In this document: positions 22,777 through 34,165 of the stretch, piece by piece
Layout: each line of letters begins with the position of its first letter
Position numbering within the stretch: position 1 is the stretch's first letter
From: Euprymna scolopes
Lineage: Eukaryota > Mollusca > Cephalopoda > Sepiida > Sepiolidae
Length of the DNA stretch: 38,906 nucleotides
Assembly: GCA_024364805.1 (NCBI GenBank)
Contig: CM044523.1
Span: 6,391,855-6,430,760 of the forward strand
Reading direction: 5' to 3'
Notes under the pieces: model-generated
Seen by the model: only the letters and a program-made list of their open reading frames with translations
The model's database searches: none
Told to the model about the DNA's origin: nothing
Program-made: the position numbers and the translations under genes

Positions 22777-23569
22777 TAAATTCATTAATTATACTACTGA
22801 CAATTTATTCATGGCAAAAAGGGTAGCACATTATTTATTAATATTAATAAAAAATTACAATTGGGTAAGAAAACTATTTATGATTATAGAAAAAGTACAC
22901 ACTAAAAAAATCCAAACCTACGTAAAACATTATTAGAATGCTTACGTGAAATTTAAAGTTGATAAACGTAAACAGGCGGGTAGTTGAAGAGAGGAGGAGG
23001 GTGGGGAAAACAAATTGGTTTTCTTTTCAAGTGTGTGCATCCGTACTTACCGACATGGAACGCTCGTATAATTTTTACCATCTTTTAATTAAATTATTTT
23101 CCTATGTTCCTGTTTTTCAATCTAATGTTTTTTTTTACTTTATTTTCCAAGATTATATGAATATTAGCTTATGTTTATGATTATACGTCCATGCATGCAA
23201 TAAAAAATTAAAATATTATATGTAATGATTACGTTCAAAATGTAAGCGCAAAAAAAGTAGAAATAATATTTGCAATTATATGTTTTTGTGTGAAAATATT
23301 AACTAAACAATGCTTAATTCAATGATAATATTAGTAGTTCGAGAAATTCATTTTTTGCGTTATATTGATTTCGTTACTAAGTACTTTAGGGGCGTTTCTC
23401 GTAATGTTGATGTAAAAATTATTATTTTACTGTTACAAATTACGATGCTTTATTTACATAAAAAAGCAAAAATAAATTCTTGCGTTTTTTATTAACTACT
23501 AAAAACCATAACTTTAGTAAAGATATTTTCTGTTTAAACAAAATTATACATTTTCACTAAGGTAGTTAG
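22777..23569. other. No gene seen
   Basis: AT-rich. Frames at 22959-23180 and 23310-23495 show no recognisable motif. Confidence 0.5.
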
Positions 23570-23650
23570 AAAAAAAAGACGAGGATAATAGTCCGCAATA
23601 AATAAAATTAATAAATAAAACTCATCTCAATGAGTTTTAAATAAATAATA
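23570..23650 (+). repeat. Dispersed repeat related to the 7.4 kb foldback arm
   Basis: GAGGATAATAGTCCGCAATA, AATAAA and CTCATCTCAATGA match, in the same order, the reverse complement of 7340-7410. The AAAACTCAT / ATGAGTTTT pair at 23617-23638 also forms a 9-bp hairpin with a 4-base loop. The hammerhead-like centre is not present here. Confidence 0.65.
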
Positions 23651-23870
23651 TATTTTCACTGAGACATAAATAAAAATAATTATTTTATTATATTCCGCGA
23701 TCCATATTTGAAAAATACTGAACATTATAATTGATTAATTTCCTGATTTTTCGTGAATTTTAAGTAAAGGTCGGGGGGAAAAATATTTATACATTTTGAG
23801 CATCGGCAATCATTTTGCTCGTACCTATGAAATACTTAAAGAAATACTTAATCTTTAAAAAAAAAACACA

Positions 23871-23877
23871 ATTATAC

Positions 23878-23913
<36 letters not shown>

Positions 23914-23920
23914 GTATAAT
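23871..23920. repeat. 50-bp perfect palindrome around (TA)n
   Basis: ATTATACTTTTAA at the left and TTAAAAGTATAAT at the right flank a TA core, so the whole 50 bases are self-complementary without mismatch. Confidence 0.95.
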
Positions 23921-25819
23921 GTTACATCGTTAAAACGGCCTCGGAATGAAGAATACGTTTACATTAAATTGTGCAGCACTTTATTGCCCGCAACTAATCA
24001 CAATAATGGGTTGTGTTTCACCCGCCTTTAAAAGTAATAATGAAGTGTAGTTATCGTACTATATTTTATGAATTTTGTGCTCGCTTATAGGCGGACATAT
24101 GTTCTAGGTTTGCGCAATTTTTATTTTCTGAATCGACAATGCGTCCTTTTGATGAAACTGCATGTTCTATACGTCTAAAACTGATTCTGTGTTGTAATCT
24201 GGTCACATGAGGAGGAAGTATATATTACATTGCATATTTTGTATCAACACGTAGGAAACTAAAAAAAGTTCATCAAAATTAAGATTAAATAAGCCATTGG
24301 CATAAAATACAAATGTTTTCGTTGTAAAAATCTGTTGCAGCGTTAAGCATACATTTAATAAAAAGTTTACATTTGTTGCTTTTCGAGAATTTGGTAAGAT
24401 CCATGCTGATAATAAAATGTTGGAAATTTAATGAAGCAGGTGAAAACAATGTTTTCTTTTTAGCGGCGAACAGCGGTTATCAATTATGTCCTTGGTTATT
24501 GAAGGAGAAGTCCTTCTAGACTGAGGTTATCTATGTTGTAGCTGCTTTTTAGGAAGCGCAACTTTCCCCACATTAAAGTCAGGTCCTGTGCCTAAATTTG
24601 CCCTCATGTGGAAGCAAGTAAATAGGAACAACATATTGTAGTAAATGTAACAGATAAGAATTATTTTGAAAAATATCGAATATCTCATAACCAATGAATA
24701 TAATTATTTACGAATCTGTATATCCTTTGCGTGCTGAACTGGTTTGGAAGTTTCCACTACATTCTTGTAATTGTTTTTACGACAAACAGGAAATAAATGA
24801 TCACTTGAGGATTCCATTACTGAAACATTAGAGACATAACTAGTATTACCACTGATCCAAACTTCGGAGCGGTTGCAGATTAGAGTTAGGGCTAGTAATA
24901 GGATAAGTAATTTTATTTTACACTTATTCAAAAATACGGTTTCACACTTAAACGAATGTGAGAAGGGCCCTACTAATGTAATTTATTCTTCTATTTCATA
25001 TATTTGTAAATATGTCCCACCTCAATAATATATTTTTGTAATTAACATTAATTTAATGCAAATCAACCCCCAATGTGAGTGTGATGTTTTGGTGAGAGTG
25101 CATAGCTTAATAGGAAATTACAAACTCGGATGACTATCGACCATCCTTATCTAAACGATTAGAGCTGCAAGCCCAAGGAAATCATTATACTTATTGTTCT
25201 AAGACAAATCTGTATGGTTTTTAATTGAAGGAAATGAAAAACTAATACATATACTGCGTTCTAGTTTTATATTCATTATTGCTTTGTTTAGATTTCGGGG
25301 CAATTAGAAATTAAAAGTCGATAGTTTTACTAGTGATGAATTACTAAGAAAAACAATTGCGCCCCCATATGTTTGTGGAAAATTTTTAACTATTTTAATT
25401 TCTAAAAACATATGGTTTGTTTATTCAAACTGTGTTTATACAAATTGTTTTCTTTTCCTTTTTTAAAGTATTCATATTTTTTAAAGAAAATACTCCTGTT
25501 ATCAAGAAGTAAACCGAATTTCTAATGTTTTTATATAGTACACAATTTTCCAGCAGCGAAATTTAAACATTAGTTTTGTCTTCTATGGGAGACTTAGTTT
25601 TAGTTGCTCCGGTGGCCACTTTTTTCATTTTTTGTGAAAAGTAAAATAAATAATCGTAAATGTGATGGTGTTGCCCACTAGCCATTATGTATAGTTCTTA
25701 TTATTCTGCATAAATCATGTAGTTATCGAAAAGTGCGATCGCATAAAAAAAACTGAATTTTTTTCTTCTAAAAAGTGGCGTGCATCAGTTGGTTCTGATG
25801 ATGCATCCTATATATTTCT
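23921..25819. other. No gene seen
   Basis: AT-rich. The minus-strand frame at 24704-24931 starts with a signal-peptide-like hydrophobic stretch but lacks an ATG at that point (the first codon is TTG), and no homology is recognised. Some sequence just before 25820 could be more of the LINE. Confidence 0.5.
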
Positions 25820-27876
25820 ACAAAATGCCACAGTTATCCCTCAATATTAATTTAGGTAATCAATATATTAATGTGATTTGCCTCCTATATATTATATTAC
25901 AAAGATGGAAAAGGATTCAGCTAGGCATTTAGTTATTTACGTATTGCGTTATTGCTGTTGTAAATAAACGGAAAATATGATAAATAGCAGGTTAACATGG
26001 TACATAGAATAAAACAATCTGATTTGAGGCCTAAAATCCGGTTTTAGGAAACCAAAGTACTACTGATTATTTGATCAGATTGGAGACTTCTATTACAGAA
26101 AATTCATCATAGAGATAAACCTAGTTTGAGTAATTTTGGATGTGGAGAATACGTACGATGTGACCTGGAAGTTCGGGATAATGACAGACAATATGGCTTA
26201 TTCCATTCAAAATACCTTCGAAAAACAAAATTTAAAATAAGAGTAGAAACTGCATTTTCCAACGTAAACATTATTAAAGGAAAGTATCCTATCGCTAATA
26301 CTCATTTCTGTCAAAAAAATAATATTCTAAAACTACTTTGACACTGCCGGCGAACGCTTATTGTACGTAGATGACTTTCTCATTTGATGCCAAGCAAATT
26401 ATATGCATCAGACAGAACACAAATTACACTTTTAAATAAGATCAGCAACTGAACTGAAGAAATGAATTTCAGATTCTTTTTTTAAAAATCGAAATGTGTT
26501 TGTTTTTGCAAGTTACACAAAATGCGTAATGATACATATCTCTAAAGAAATAACAAAAGGTAAAGGAATATATATTCCTAAAAATATCTTTGATAAAAAT
26601 ATATCTCATTTCTCGTCTAATGTAGCAATAATAAACATGCACAAAGGTAGTTAATCTACTCTTAATGGTACCTAAGACTAATTTACAATCTGACAAAAAT
26701 TCTTAGTTAAGCTATATTAATCAATTATTAAATTGAAACCTGATTAGGCAAGCTTCATCTGTACCCCAGTAAAATGATGATATGTGGCACAAGTGAAAAA
26801 TATTAATCACCAAAATAAAAATCCGCATTGTTTTTTTTAAATGTTTTCGTTAGAAAGTTTATATTTCAAAGAACACTTATATTTCCAGCGAATTAAGATT
26901 GTTTACATCTAAAGTGTGAAAACTGGAATTATATATTTGGCAATGTTTGAATAATATCCGCTTAGTCACCCACTATATAAAACTGTTGAAGAGAAATCGG
27001 CGCCATCCGGCCTTTTAGTTAATGTATTAAACAAATTAGAAATGAGCTGGAATCAGCCACTAGTCTTATGCAAAAATCAATAATTTCCAAAATTGCATCC
27101 GGGAATTAAAACAACTCTCTTTCTCATTGTAGTTCTGACCACTTCAAAAAAAAAAGATTCGAATCCCATTATGAATGCCTGCTAGACGCCATTCTTAGGT
27201 GCGTTGAGCCTCTTTAAACAGTTTATCAGAATACTTACATGAGGATACTTCTCAATCGGAAGTGAACCATAACCAAATATTCATAAACACATGGTGTGCT
27301 GTATTCTCAAGCCATCCAGCACGCTCCCCAGGTTGCGAACGGACACCCCTTCTATTAATAGAGGGCAGCTTCTAATACCATATAAAATACTTTGAGCAAA
27401 GCGGCATTAATAATAATAAAACAATAAATAAAAATTAAATATATTGCAGGCCAACATCCAAGATAAAAAGAGCCCGTACACCCGTTTATATACCACGAGG
27501 AAAGAAGTTATGGTGTAAACCCACTCTCCTCTGGAAGTAGTACTATAGCCATGTCAAAAGTCAATGAGCAATCAGACCTTGATATCAGAAGCCATGACAC
27601 CCTAGTTTAAGCAGTTTCAGTAGACAAAGAAGGAAAAAAAAAGCTTAAAGTCAAGCTATTGTCTTTTGTTGAAAAGAAAGGGTTGCTGTTTTGCTACTTG
27701 TACCCAATGCTTTAAAAGTGGAGAAAAACAAATACAAGAATGACGGAGAATATAAAGTGGACAGACTTTTCTCTTCGCGATCAGTTTCTTAAATTAGATA
27801 ACATAAAAACCGGCATAACGATAAGTACCTATACACAAACGGATCTAAATCTTCAAAGTCTTAATCCCTGCTATCT
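25820..27876 (+). pseudogene. I/Jockey-type LINE relic, RT to RNase H
   Basis: Plus-strand remains of a non-LTR retrotransposon ORF2. Reading through frame changes, I recognise TENMINSRLTWY (about 25970-26005), KSGFRK (about 26036), a motif-A region LDVENTYDVTWKFGIM at about 26140-26185, a decayed QGSILS region, and the catalytic YVDD at 26364-26375 within RLLYVDDFLI. Thumb-region words follow: CKLHKMRNDTY (about 26505), CTKVVNLL (about 26640) and KLYRSIIKLKPDY-like sequence (about 26710). At 27823-27861 the frame KYLYTNGSKSSKS matches the start of an RNase H domain (YTDGSK, with the catalytic Asp changed to Asn). Stops and frame changes are frequent, so it is dead. An endonuclease domain was not found, which fits the usual 5' truncation. 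Confidence 0.75.
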
Positions 27877-28304
27877 CTAATATAACTCCCCCTTGTTTGA
27901 TTAAATGTGTGCATGTATATATATTTATATGTCTGCTTAAAACTTTCGACTGAGGCGACGGATTCTCAAGAGATTAGGATTGTTCTGAAACTCGACGATT
28001 TCGAACGACAAATATCGAAAAATTGGTTAAAAACATTCATTCCTTCAACCTTAAGTGGCCATTTTATACAGGGAGAGGTCGCTTTTTTGCCAATATTTTC
28101 GAAAGTCATCCCCTCTTTTTGATTGACGAGCAATAATTTAAACATTCATCACTTCCCTTTGGCGATGGGCGGAACAGCAAAAGCGTCACTTTTTTCACAT
28201 TCTTTTCCTTCGCGATACGGGTTCAGGCCTGACTTCCTACTACCACTTTTCTTTTGATAAACAGACACTTCCAAAGACCCGGGCAACACGGGTATCCCAG
28301 GCTA
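27877..28304 (+). mobile_element. Family R unit A (plus sense)
   Basis: Starts CTAATATAACTCCCCC, with a short GTATATATATTTATATGTCT tract, then AAAACTTTCG, GACGACAAATATCGAAAAAT-type sequence, a GCGATGGGCGGAACAGC / CGGGTTCAGGCC pair resembling pol III boxes A and B, and the end core CCCGGGCAACACGGG. The next unit begins immediately after. It matches unit B along its whole length (about 430 bases) with many substitutions. There is no coding capacity. Confidence 0.8.
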
Positions 28305-28727
28305 GTCTATAATATAAATCTCACCCGTCTGTTTAAATGTATACACGTTTATATATAGTTCGTATGTATGTCTGCTTAAAACTTTCCCTAGAGGTGACGG
28401 ATTTTCACGAAATTGGTATTGTTTTAATTTCGACGCTTCGGACGACAAATATCCAAAAATTGGTGAAATACATAATTTCATTTATCCTTAACTGGGCAGT
28501 TTTCTATAAGGAGGGGCGGTTTTTTTTCGCCGGTATTTTCGAAGTAATCCCCTTTTTACGATTGAATAGCCTTCCGGTTTTACGATGGGCGCAACAGCAA
28601 AGACGTCACTATTTTTTTTCGCGTTCTTTTCCTTTTTTGCGGAACGGGATCGAGCCTGCCTGCCTACTAACAGTTTTTTTTTGCTACGCAATACCTTCAA
28701 ACACCCGCGCAACGCAGGAAGGTAGTC
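28305..28727 (+). mobile_element. Family R unit B (plus sense)
   Basis: Head-to-tail partner of unit A. Starts CTATAATATAAATCTCACCC then GTCTGTTTAAATG, continues with the same internal blocks, a GATGGGCGCAACAGC / GGGATCGAGCCTGC pair, and ends ACACCCGCGCAACGCAGG. The plus-strand frame at 28337-28804 crosses from this unit into the LINE remainder and is a chance fusion. Confidence 0.8.
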
Positions 28728-28731
28728 GGAA

Positions 28732-28860
28732 TATGTTAATCATATTGTCTGACGCTATATTGATACTTACAGCATTGGAAAACAAGAACATTGATAACCA
28801 CTAAACCATTAAAACCTTGAACAGACTAATAATCATCTATAAAAAACAGTGTCAAATTAA
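28732..28860 (+). pseudogene. LINE RNase H remainder
   Basis: Directly after unit B the plus strand reads ILSDAILILTALENKNIDNH and, after a stop, TIKTLNRLIIIYKKQ, which fits the central RNase H segment (IFSDSLSAL...) that should follow the YTDGSK start at 27832-27849. This implies that the two family R units sit inside the RNase H domain of the LINE. About 30-40 codons expected between the two halves are missing, so a deletion accompanied or followed the insertion. The similarity is short, hence moderate confidence. Confidence 0.5.
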
Positions 28861-29106
28861 ATTATTTGCATGCATGTTATATGTGATATGAGCATTTGTA
28901 GAAAGAAAATAGCAAATAGAGAAGCAAAAGAAGTGTTCTATACAATCCAAATCATACAGTCTTATATAAGGTGACACTTTCGCTAAAATATTTGATCCAT
29001 ATGATTCTAATATAATCCACATTGCACAGGAACATTAGTGATCGGCTTAGCAGTAGAAGATGTGAACCCCTTCGACGATTATAATAGCGGGGTCATCTAA
29101 AAATAT
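28861..29106. other. No gene seen
   Basis: AT-rich, no recognisable feature. Confidence 0.5.
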
Positions 29107-29607
29107 TCTAATTAATAAAACTCACTATGTATACTTGTCTGCCCCTTTATTTTTAAAGTATATATCTTCTAAAACGACGTCGCATAGAGGTGTGAGGCAG
29201 ATCAAAGGATTGCATTTTGTGTGAACTGTGCTGTTATGGTTTTAGCCGGTAAAAATAGATGGTAAGGGATCAAAACATAAAAAAGTGAAACTTGACAAAG
29301 CTTCATCTTCTTAAAGTGCTCTTGTACGCATGTGCAGTATACGTATCTACGTTAAATTTGAATTCTTTTAAACTATTTTCTACCCGTCTGATGATATTAT
29401 AAACGGTACCAACTAAAGCTGGAATGTTAAATGTTTTAATGTTAAAGATTTTACGCAAGAAAGTTTTTTGCTTTGAAAATTTCTAGTATATACTTGGCAC
29501 AATTTAATTATCAGTGTAGAATTGGCTATATTATTATAAATTATAAACTCGCATGAATTAAATATATTTAAGCGTATTTTACAACTGGGCAATGCCGGGC
29601 GCTCTGC
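29107..29607 (+). mobile_element. Family R unit, second body type
   Basis: Starts CTAATTAATAAAACTCACTA followed by TTGTCTGCCCC. It contains GGATTGCATTTTGTGTGAAC and TTATGGTTTTAGCCGGTAAA, and ends with AAGCGTATTTTACAACTGGG then CAATGCCGGGCGCTCTGC. The middle matches sequence at 31200-31270 and 31795-31925; the end matches those at 33285-33352, 36140-36200 and 37436-37500. Confidence 0.7.
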
Positions 29608-31073
29608 TTGTACATAATAACACAACTAACACTTCAATTCTTCAACTAAATAGATCTATCATAGATGAATTCAGTCTTGTCATGGTGTACTTCCAACATA
29701 ATGGTGAACACATTGAGAAGATAAATGAACGGATATTATGAAGTTTTAACGAACATGGCTGGATTGAAGCAATTTTTTTAAATTTTGTTTACAACTTCAT
29801 GAGTTGGGTGCATTCAATTTGGTGTAATAGTGTAAGAAAGACATTTAAAATTACAAGTAAATATACGAATTCTTCAAATAGTCAAGTATATAAATGAATT
29901 AATTTACTTTCAAAGAACATACACTTTTGCGAAGTAATCTATGATGACGTTTCCTGCAGCAAGACAGGATCCAATGCATTTGACGAATGATGTCTGCCGG
30001 CTGCTTTTAAAACAAGAAAAATGTTCTTCAAATTTGACCTTTTCAGCAAAAAACTCGCTAAATTTATTTGGCTTTTTGGAGCATTTGCGTATGGTTTATA
30101 TTATTTGTTTTATGGTTCCATATTTAGTCTCTCTTCCTCAATCGTTCCAATCAACTCCAACGATCGCCTGTTCTTGTGTCTAAATTCTATTATTTTTGTT
30201 GCAGATTCTGTATAGGTTGTTGTTGTCTGTCTTCTGCTTCTTTTTTACTGTTTGATGCTCGTTCCATTTATTAAGTGGATGTCAAATATTTTCAACCATA
30301 ATACGAAAACGGAAAGAGAAACTTCGACTTTTCCGTGTTCGTTACGTTTAAAAGAGAGGATATTAACTCATTCACATTTATTTAAAAAATGAATGCCGTA
30401 TTTCTTGTCGAGAATTTATCCGAAAATATTTCGGGTTTTCTTTAGTTGTTGAACGAATTTACAAAATTGTATTCATCCCAAGACAATATAAAGAGAATGT
30501 ACGTTGATATTGCTTGGATTCAGAATTTTGCTCAATTTGGATATTAAATTTCTAATATTAAAATATGTTTTGATCATATTTTCCGGAATTCTAGAAATGA
30601 AAGTTGATATTTTGTTTCGACTCATCAAAACTATTCTCACTCTGTTGTTTTCGCATGATGCAGAATTCATGTTGCAATAAGGTATTCATCGTTGATCGTT
30701 TGACAATGTGTATCGAGATAGCAAAAATTTAAAAATCCATTGGTTATGTGTTCTTTGTCTTATTTTTGAATTACTCATTATACAAAAGTATTATAAAATG
30801 GGGAATGATTATTTAAGAATAGTTGAATATCCGACATTGAATATATTTAACTCTACAAAATGAAAATTATCGAAAGTCGATTATTGCAATTCGTAGCAAT
30901 GTTTTGTAATGTTTTGATTTAGTAAAGCTTCCATGTATATCTCATTATTGTTGAAATGGCTTACGATTAGTATTGCAGCTAGTATTTATTCAGTGCAAAT
31001 ATTCATAAAGTAACCATGAAAACCAATGATGCTATATTATATATCTCACTATTTTTGTCATCATCTAACATCT
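29608..31073. other. No gene seen
   Basis: AT-rich. Frames at 29941-30183, 30021-30215 and 30473-30670 have no motif that I recognise. Confidence 0.5.
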
Positions 31074-31091
31074 AATTTATAAAACTCACCG

Positions 31092-31136
<45 letters not shown>

Positions 31137-31270
31137 ATGTCTATCTGTCTGTATGTCTGTCGATCTATCTATCGATCTTTCTGTCTGTCTATCTATCTAT
31201 CTGTATATCTGTCTGATTGCATTTCTCGTAGACCGTTTTTATGGATTTTTAACCGGTTAAAATAGGTTCG
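31074..31270 (+). mobile_element. Family R fragment with (TATC)n
   Basis: AATTTATAAAACTCACCGTC leads straight into a (TATC)n / (GTCT)n tract (31090-31205), then TGATTGCATTTCTCG, TTTTATGGATTTTTAACCGG and AAAATAGG, matching the body of the unit at 29107-29607. The GTCT/ATCT tract occupies the place of the short GTCTGT repeats in other members, so it is an expanded element-borne microsatellite. Confidence 0.7.
31090..31205. repeat. (TATC)n microsatellite
   Basis: CTAT/TATC tetranucleotide repeats with GTCT variants toward the right. Confidence 0.95.
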
Positions 31271-31746
31271 AAGGGAAATTGTCATAGTAGTTTGCCATTT
31301 GAAAGTCATATTTTTTGGAAGAGGTAAACGATTTCGTAAGAAGATAAAATATAATATTTTAATCTTAACCTAACCACAAGTAAACGTTTCGAATGCTGAG
31401 TTTCCTCTGTTAATTTTATTTTTTGCAGTTAAACTCGTATAATGGTTTAGCTATTTCGGATACTTATGCAAAACTCTCAGTCAAAATTTTGGTCTGACCG
31501 TGTGAGTCCTGGAATCCTTCAAATATTCGTTTATTACGAATATCTTTATTTCTATTGTTTATATTTTGGGAATGCAATTTTGTTGGTGAATAAATAACTT
31601 AATAAATTCTTAATTTCTATTTTAATCATGTAAATTATAGTAAAACTAAAAAAAACAAAGCTTATAACTTAAACTGGATTTTAGTAAAATAGAACATCAA
31701 TAATAAAATGAAATAGGCAATACAACATATGCATTCATTATAGTCG

Positions 31747-31950
31747 AATTTATAAAACTCCATCTTTATTTTTTCAAACTTTATCCTCAAAGTCGCAGAA
31801 TGGAATCAAATGATTGCATATTGTGTAAACTGTTTTGTTTTATGGGTCAAAGAAATCAGAACCTGATAGTCATAAGTTGGCTAGACGTACCCTTGTACGC
31901 ATACGCAAATAAATGTATGCATTTACGTTAGTACTTTTTTTTTTTAGCTA
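31747..31950 (+). mobile_element. Family R fragment, second body type
   Basis: Starts AATTTATAAAACTCC. It carries GTCGCAGAATGGAATCAAAT, GATTGCATATTGTGTAAACT and CTTGTACGCATACGC, matching 29183-29340. The end is not adjacent; a matching end occurs at 33285-33352 in the same sense, so the intervening microsatellites and minisatellite may be internal expansions. Confidence 0.65.
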
Positions 31951-32046
31951 TTTCTTATTCAATTAACGCTAGCATATGGCAATGGCTAAGGCTTGGGCGC
32001 TATATTTTTGTTTCGTGTTCGATTTCAGCTGATGCAACCCAAGTCA

Positions 32047-32110
<64 letters not shown>
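32047..32110. repeat. (TTA)n microsatellite
   Basis: Uninterrupted TTA/ATT tract of about 21 units. Confidence 0.95.
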
Positions 32111-32248
32111 TTACGTTTGAAATTATTACTATATATTTGAGTACAGTATAATATATAATAATCGCTCAAGAATTGATAGCTGTCATAATATAGGTAAATG
32201 TGCGCTGCTTATAAACCGAAGATCTACCGTTACAATGTTGACTTGTAA

Positions 32249-32386
<138 letters not shown>

Positions 32387-32653
32387 CTACGAAAGAATAT
32401 CGCCTTTAAATTTATCGGTGACAAATAGTTCGAAGGATACAACAAAATTCATCACCCCAAGTTTTTCTGTAGTAGGTTTGTCTGGCAGCCATATTGCTTT
32501 AGCTTTAGTTTTAGCAGCTAAGAGAAACTGTAGGTTGTACCTATGTGCACTAGACAGAAAAAAAAAGAAAAAACTTTCTGAATACGGAAAGAATCGAAAA
32601 AAGTGTGTTAATATGTCCTGGTTCTCAAACTGAAAACTTACTTGCAAAGGGTG

Positions 32654-32885
32654 CTTATTCCGAAAGTCGTTCTTAATATGGTGATGGTGGGCGTGTTTAT
32701 TCCTGAAAGTTTATCCTAACATATCGAAGTTGGAGTTGTTTATTCTGAAAGCCGTCCTTAACATAGAAAGGTTAGAGTGTTTATTCCGAAGGCCGTTCTT
32801 TACATGGAGAGGTTGGAGGTGTTTATTCTGAAATTCGTTCTTAACATGGGGGTTTATTCCGAAAGCCGTTATTAATTTAGGGGAG
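32654..32885 (+). repeat. ~42-bp minisatellite, six copies
   Basis: TTTATTCCGAAAGCCGTTCT followed by TAACATGG and a GGTTGGAGGTG-type spacer recurs with starts near 32654, 32696, 32739, 32780, 32822 and 32853 (the last step is shortened to 31). Copies differ by a few bases. Confidence 0.88.
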
Positions 32886-33284
32886 ATGGCAGTAATACCC
32901 CTAAAAAGTGACTCTTTGCAGATAAGTACTCGTTATGTCAAAAATTTAAAAAATAGGAGCAAGATAGTTGAATTCTTATTTGAAGGAAACTTTATTCCAT
33001 TACAAGTATTCAGTAAAACGTAGCGCACTTGTCGTCTGCTGCAAAACTCGAACTTCATTTGTGCATGCTCCATGAATAACTTCATTTCATTAGCGAACAT
33101 GGTGGGCAATTTAAATTTCTAGAAAATAACATTACACCCTAAATGTGTTAAGACTAAAAAAAAACTCCTTTTCGACGAAAACTGTAAAAACGATATTCAT
33201 TCGTAGCGGGCCAGATTACCCCTTATATATCATTAGAAACTCAACGCTCTAAAGGCAGGTCTTCGGTTTGACAAGCAAAGCATA
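32886..33284. other. No gene seen
   Basis: AT-rich sequence with no recognised feature. Confidence 0.45.
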
Positions 33285-33352
33285 TTGACCATAATATATA
33301 CGAAATCTGCATGAATTAAAATATACTTATGCGTATTTTACGACTGGGCAGC
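33285..33352 (+). mobile_element. Family R terminal fragment
   Basis: TATATACGAAATCTGCATGA, then ATGCGTATTTTACGACTGGG and CAGCTC, the same terminal sequence found reversed at 34166-34240, 34790-34855 and 36140-36230. Confidence 0.7.
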
Positions 33353-33814
33353 TCTAGAGGATCCCTGCTAGTATGTTGTAAAATAGTGTACTCTTGCCAT
33401 ATCGCAGGAAGAGTTTCTGAAAGTACCTCTTCACGCTCTGACACGGTTCTAGCTCGGCTTCCAAATTTAGTAGGAAAAACTTACTCTTCATGTTTCTCAT
33501 ATAGGACCTGCATAGTATCAATCTCTGTTCTATCGTAATTTTCATATACATACTCAACTGAGCTTCTAACTATTATTTCTTTCTAAAAGAACATTATCAG
33601 CAGACACGCGTCTACCTACAACTACTAAGAACCACCCCTTGTTATTTGTATATAAAACTAAACGTGAATTATATGAGCAAAGTTTTATTCTTAAAACTAG
33701 CCGACATTGGAATACAATACTGCTGAGCTGCTTCCAAACTAACTATGCTATGACTGTTTTCCAGTCTATTAAAACTAAGTTTCTGTTGAGCCGTTCTCTT
33801 AAATAAACAAACAC
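33353..33814. other. No gene seen
   Basis: Moderately AT-rich. Frames at 33329-33538 and 33354-33557 overlap on opposite strands and show no motif. Confidence 0.45.
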
Positions 33815-34162
33815 TACTTAAGTTGCCTTTGAGTGCAATTAGATGGAATCGAAACCGAAATCAAAACTGCAGAAGTCGAAGGTGTTGACGCTACCACTGT
33901 ACCAACGTGACACGCATATGAACTGACTAAAAATTTATAATTAAAAAAAAATACTAAAGTCAATGTACAAAATATATAACGATATTTTTCAATTTTGACC
34001 TCTTAAAAACTAATTTTTTCCGGCTAAAGACCCATTAAAGAACAACCCATAAAAAAATCCAATAATTTGAAGACCCTATCGTTGCTCTGTGAATTTTAGT
34101 TTCAGAAAAGATACAGTTTTAAAATATTGAGGCAAACAGCCATATAGTCTGTTATGTATTAT
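33815..34162 (-). mobile_element. Family R unit 1 with pol III-like boxes
   Basis: Minus-sense unit starting near 34162. Close to its other end a tRNA-like block is clear on the minus strand: box-A-like TTGGTACAGTGGTAGCGTC (33887-33905) and box-B-like GGTTTCGATTCC (33845-33856), about 30 bases apart, as in tRNA-derived SINEs. The body matches units 2, 3 and 4. Confidence 0.75.
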
Positions 34163-34165
34163 TTG

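Noticed and set aside
24704-24931. Small secreted-protein-like frame on the minus strand
   Set aside because: The hydrophobic start looks like a signal peptide, but the first codon is TTG, not ATG, and no cysteine pattern or known family is visible; it is probably chance.
28337-28804. 155-codon plus-strand frame
   Set aside because: It crosses from repeat unit B into the LINE remainder; only its last part has meaning, as RNase H.
31090-31205. CRISPR-like or regulatory array
   Set aside because: It is a plain tetranucleotide microsatellite without spacers.
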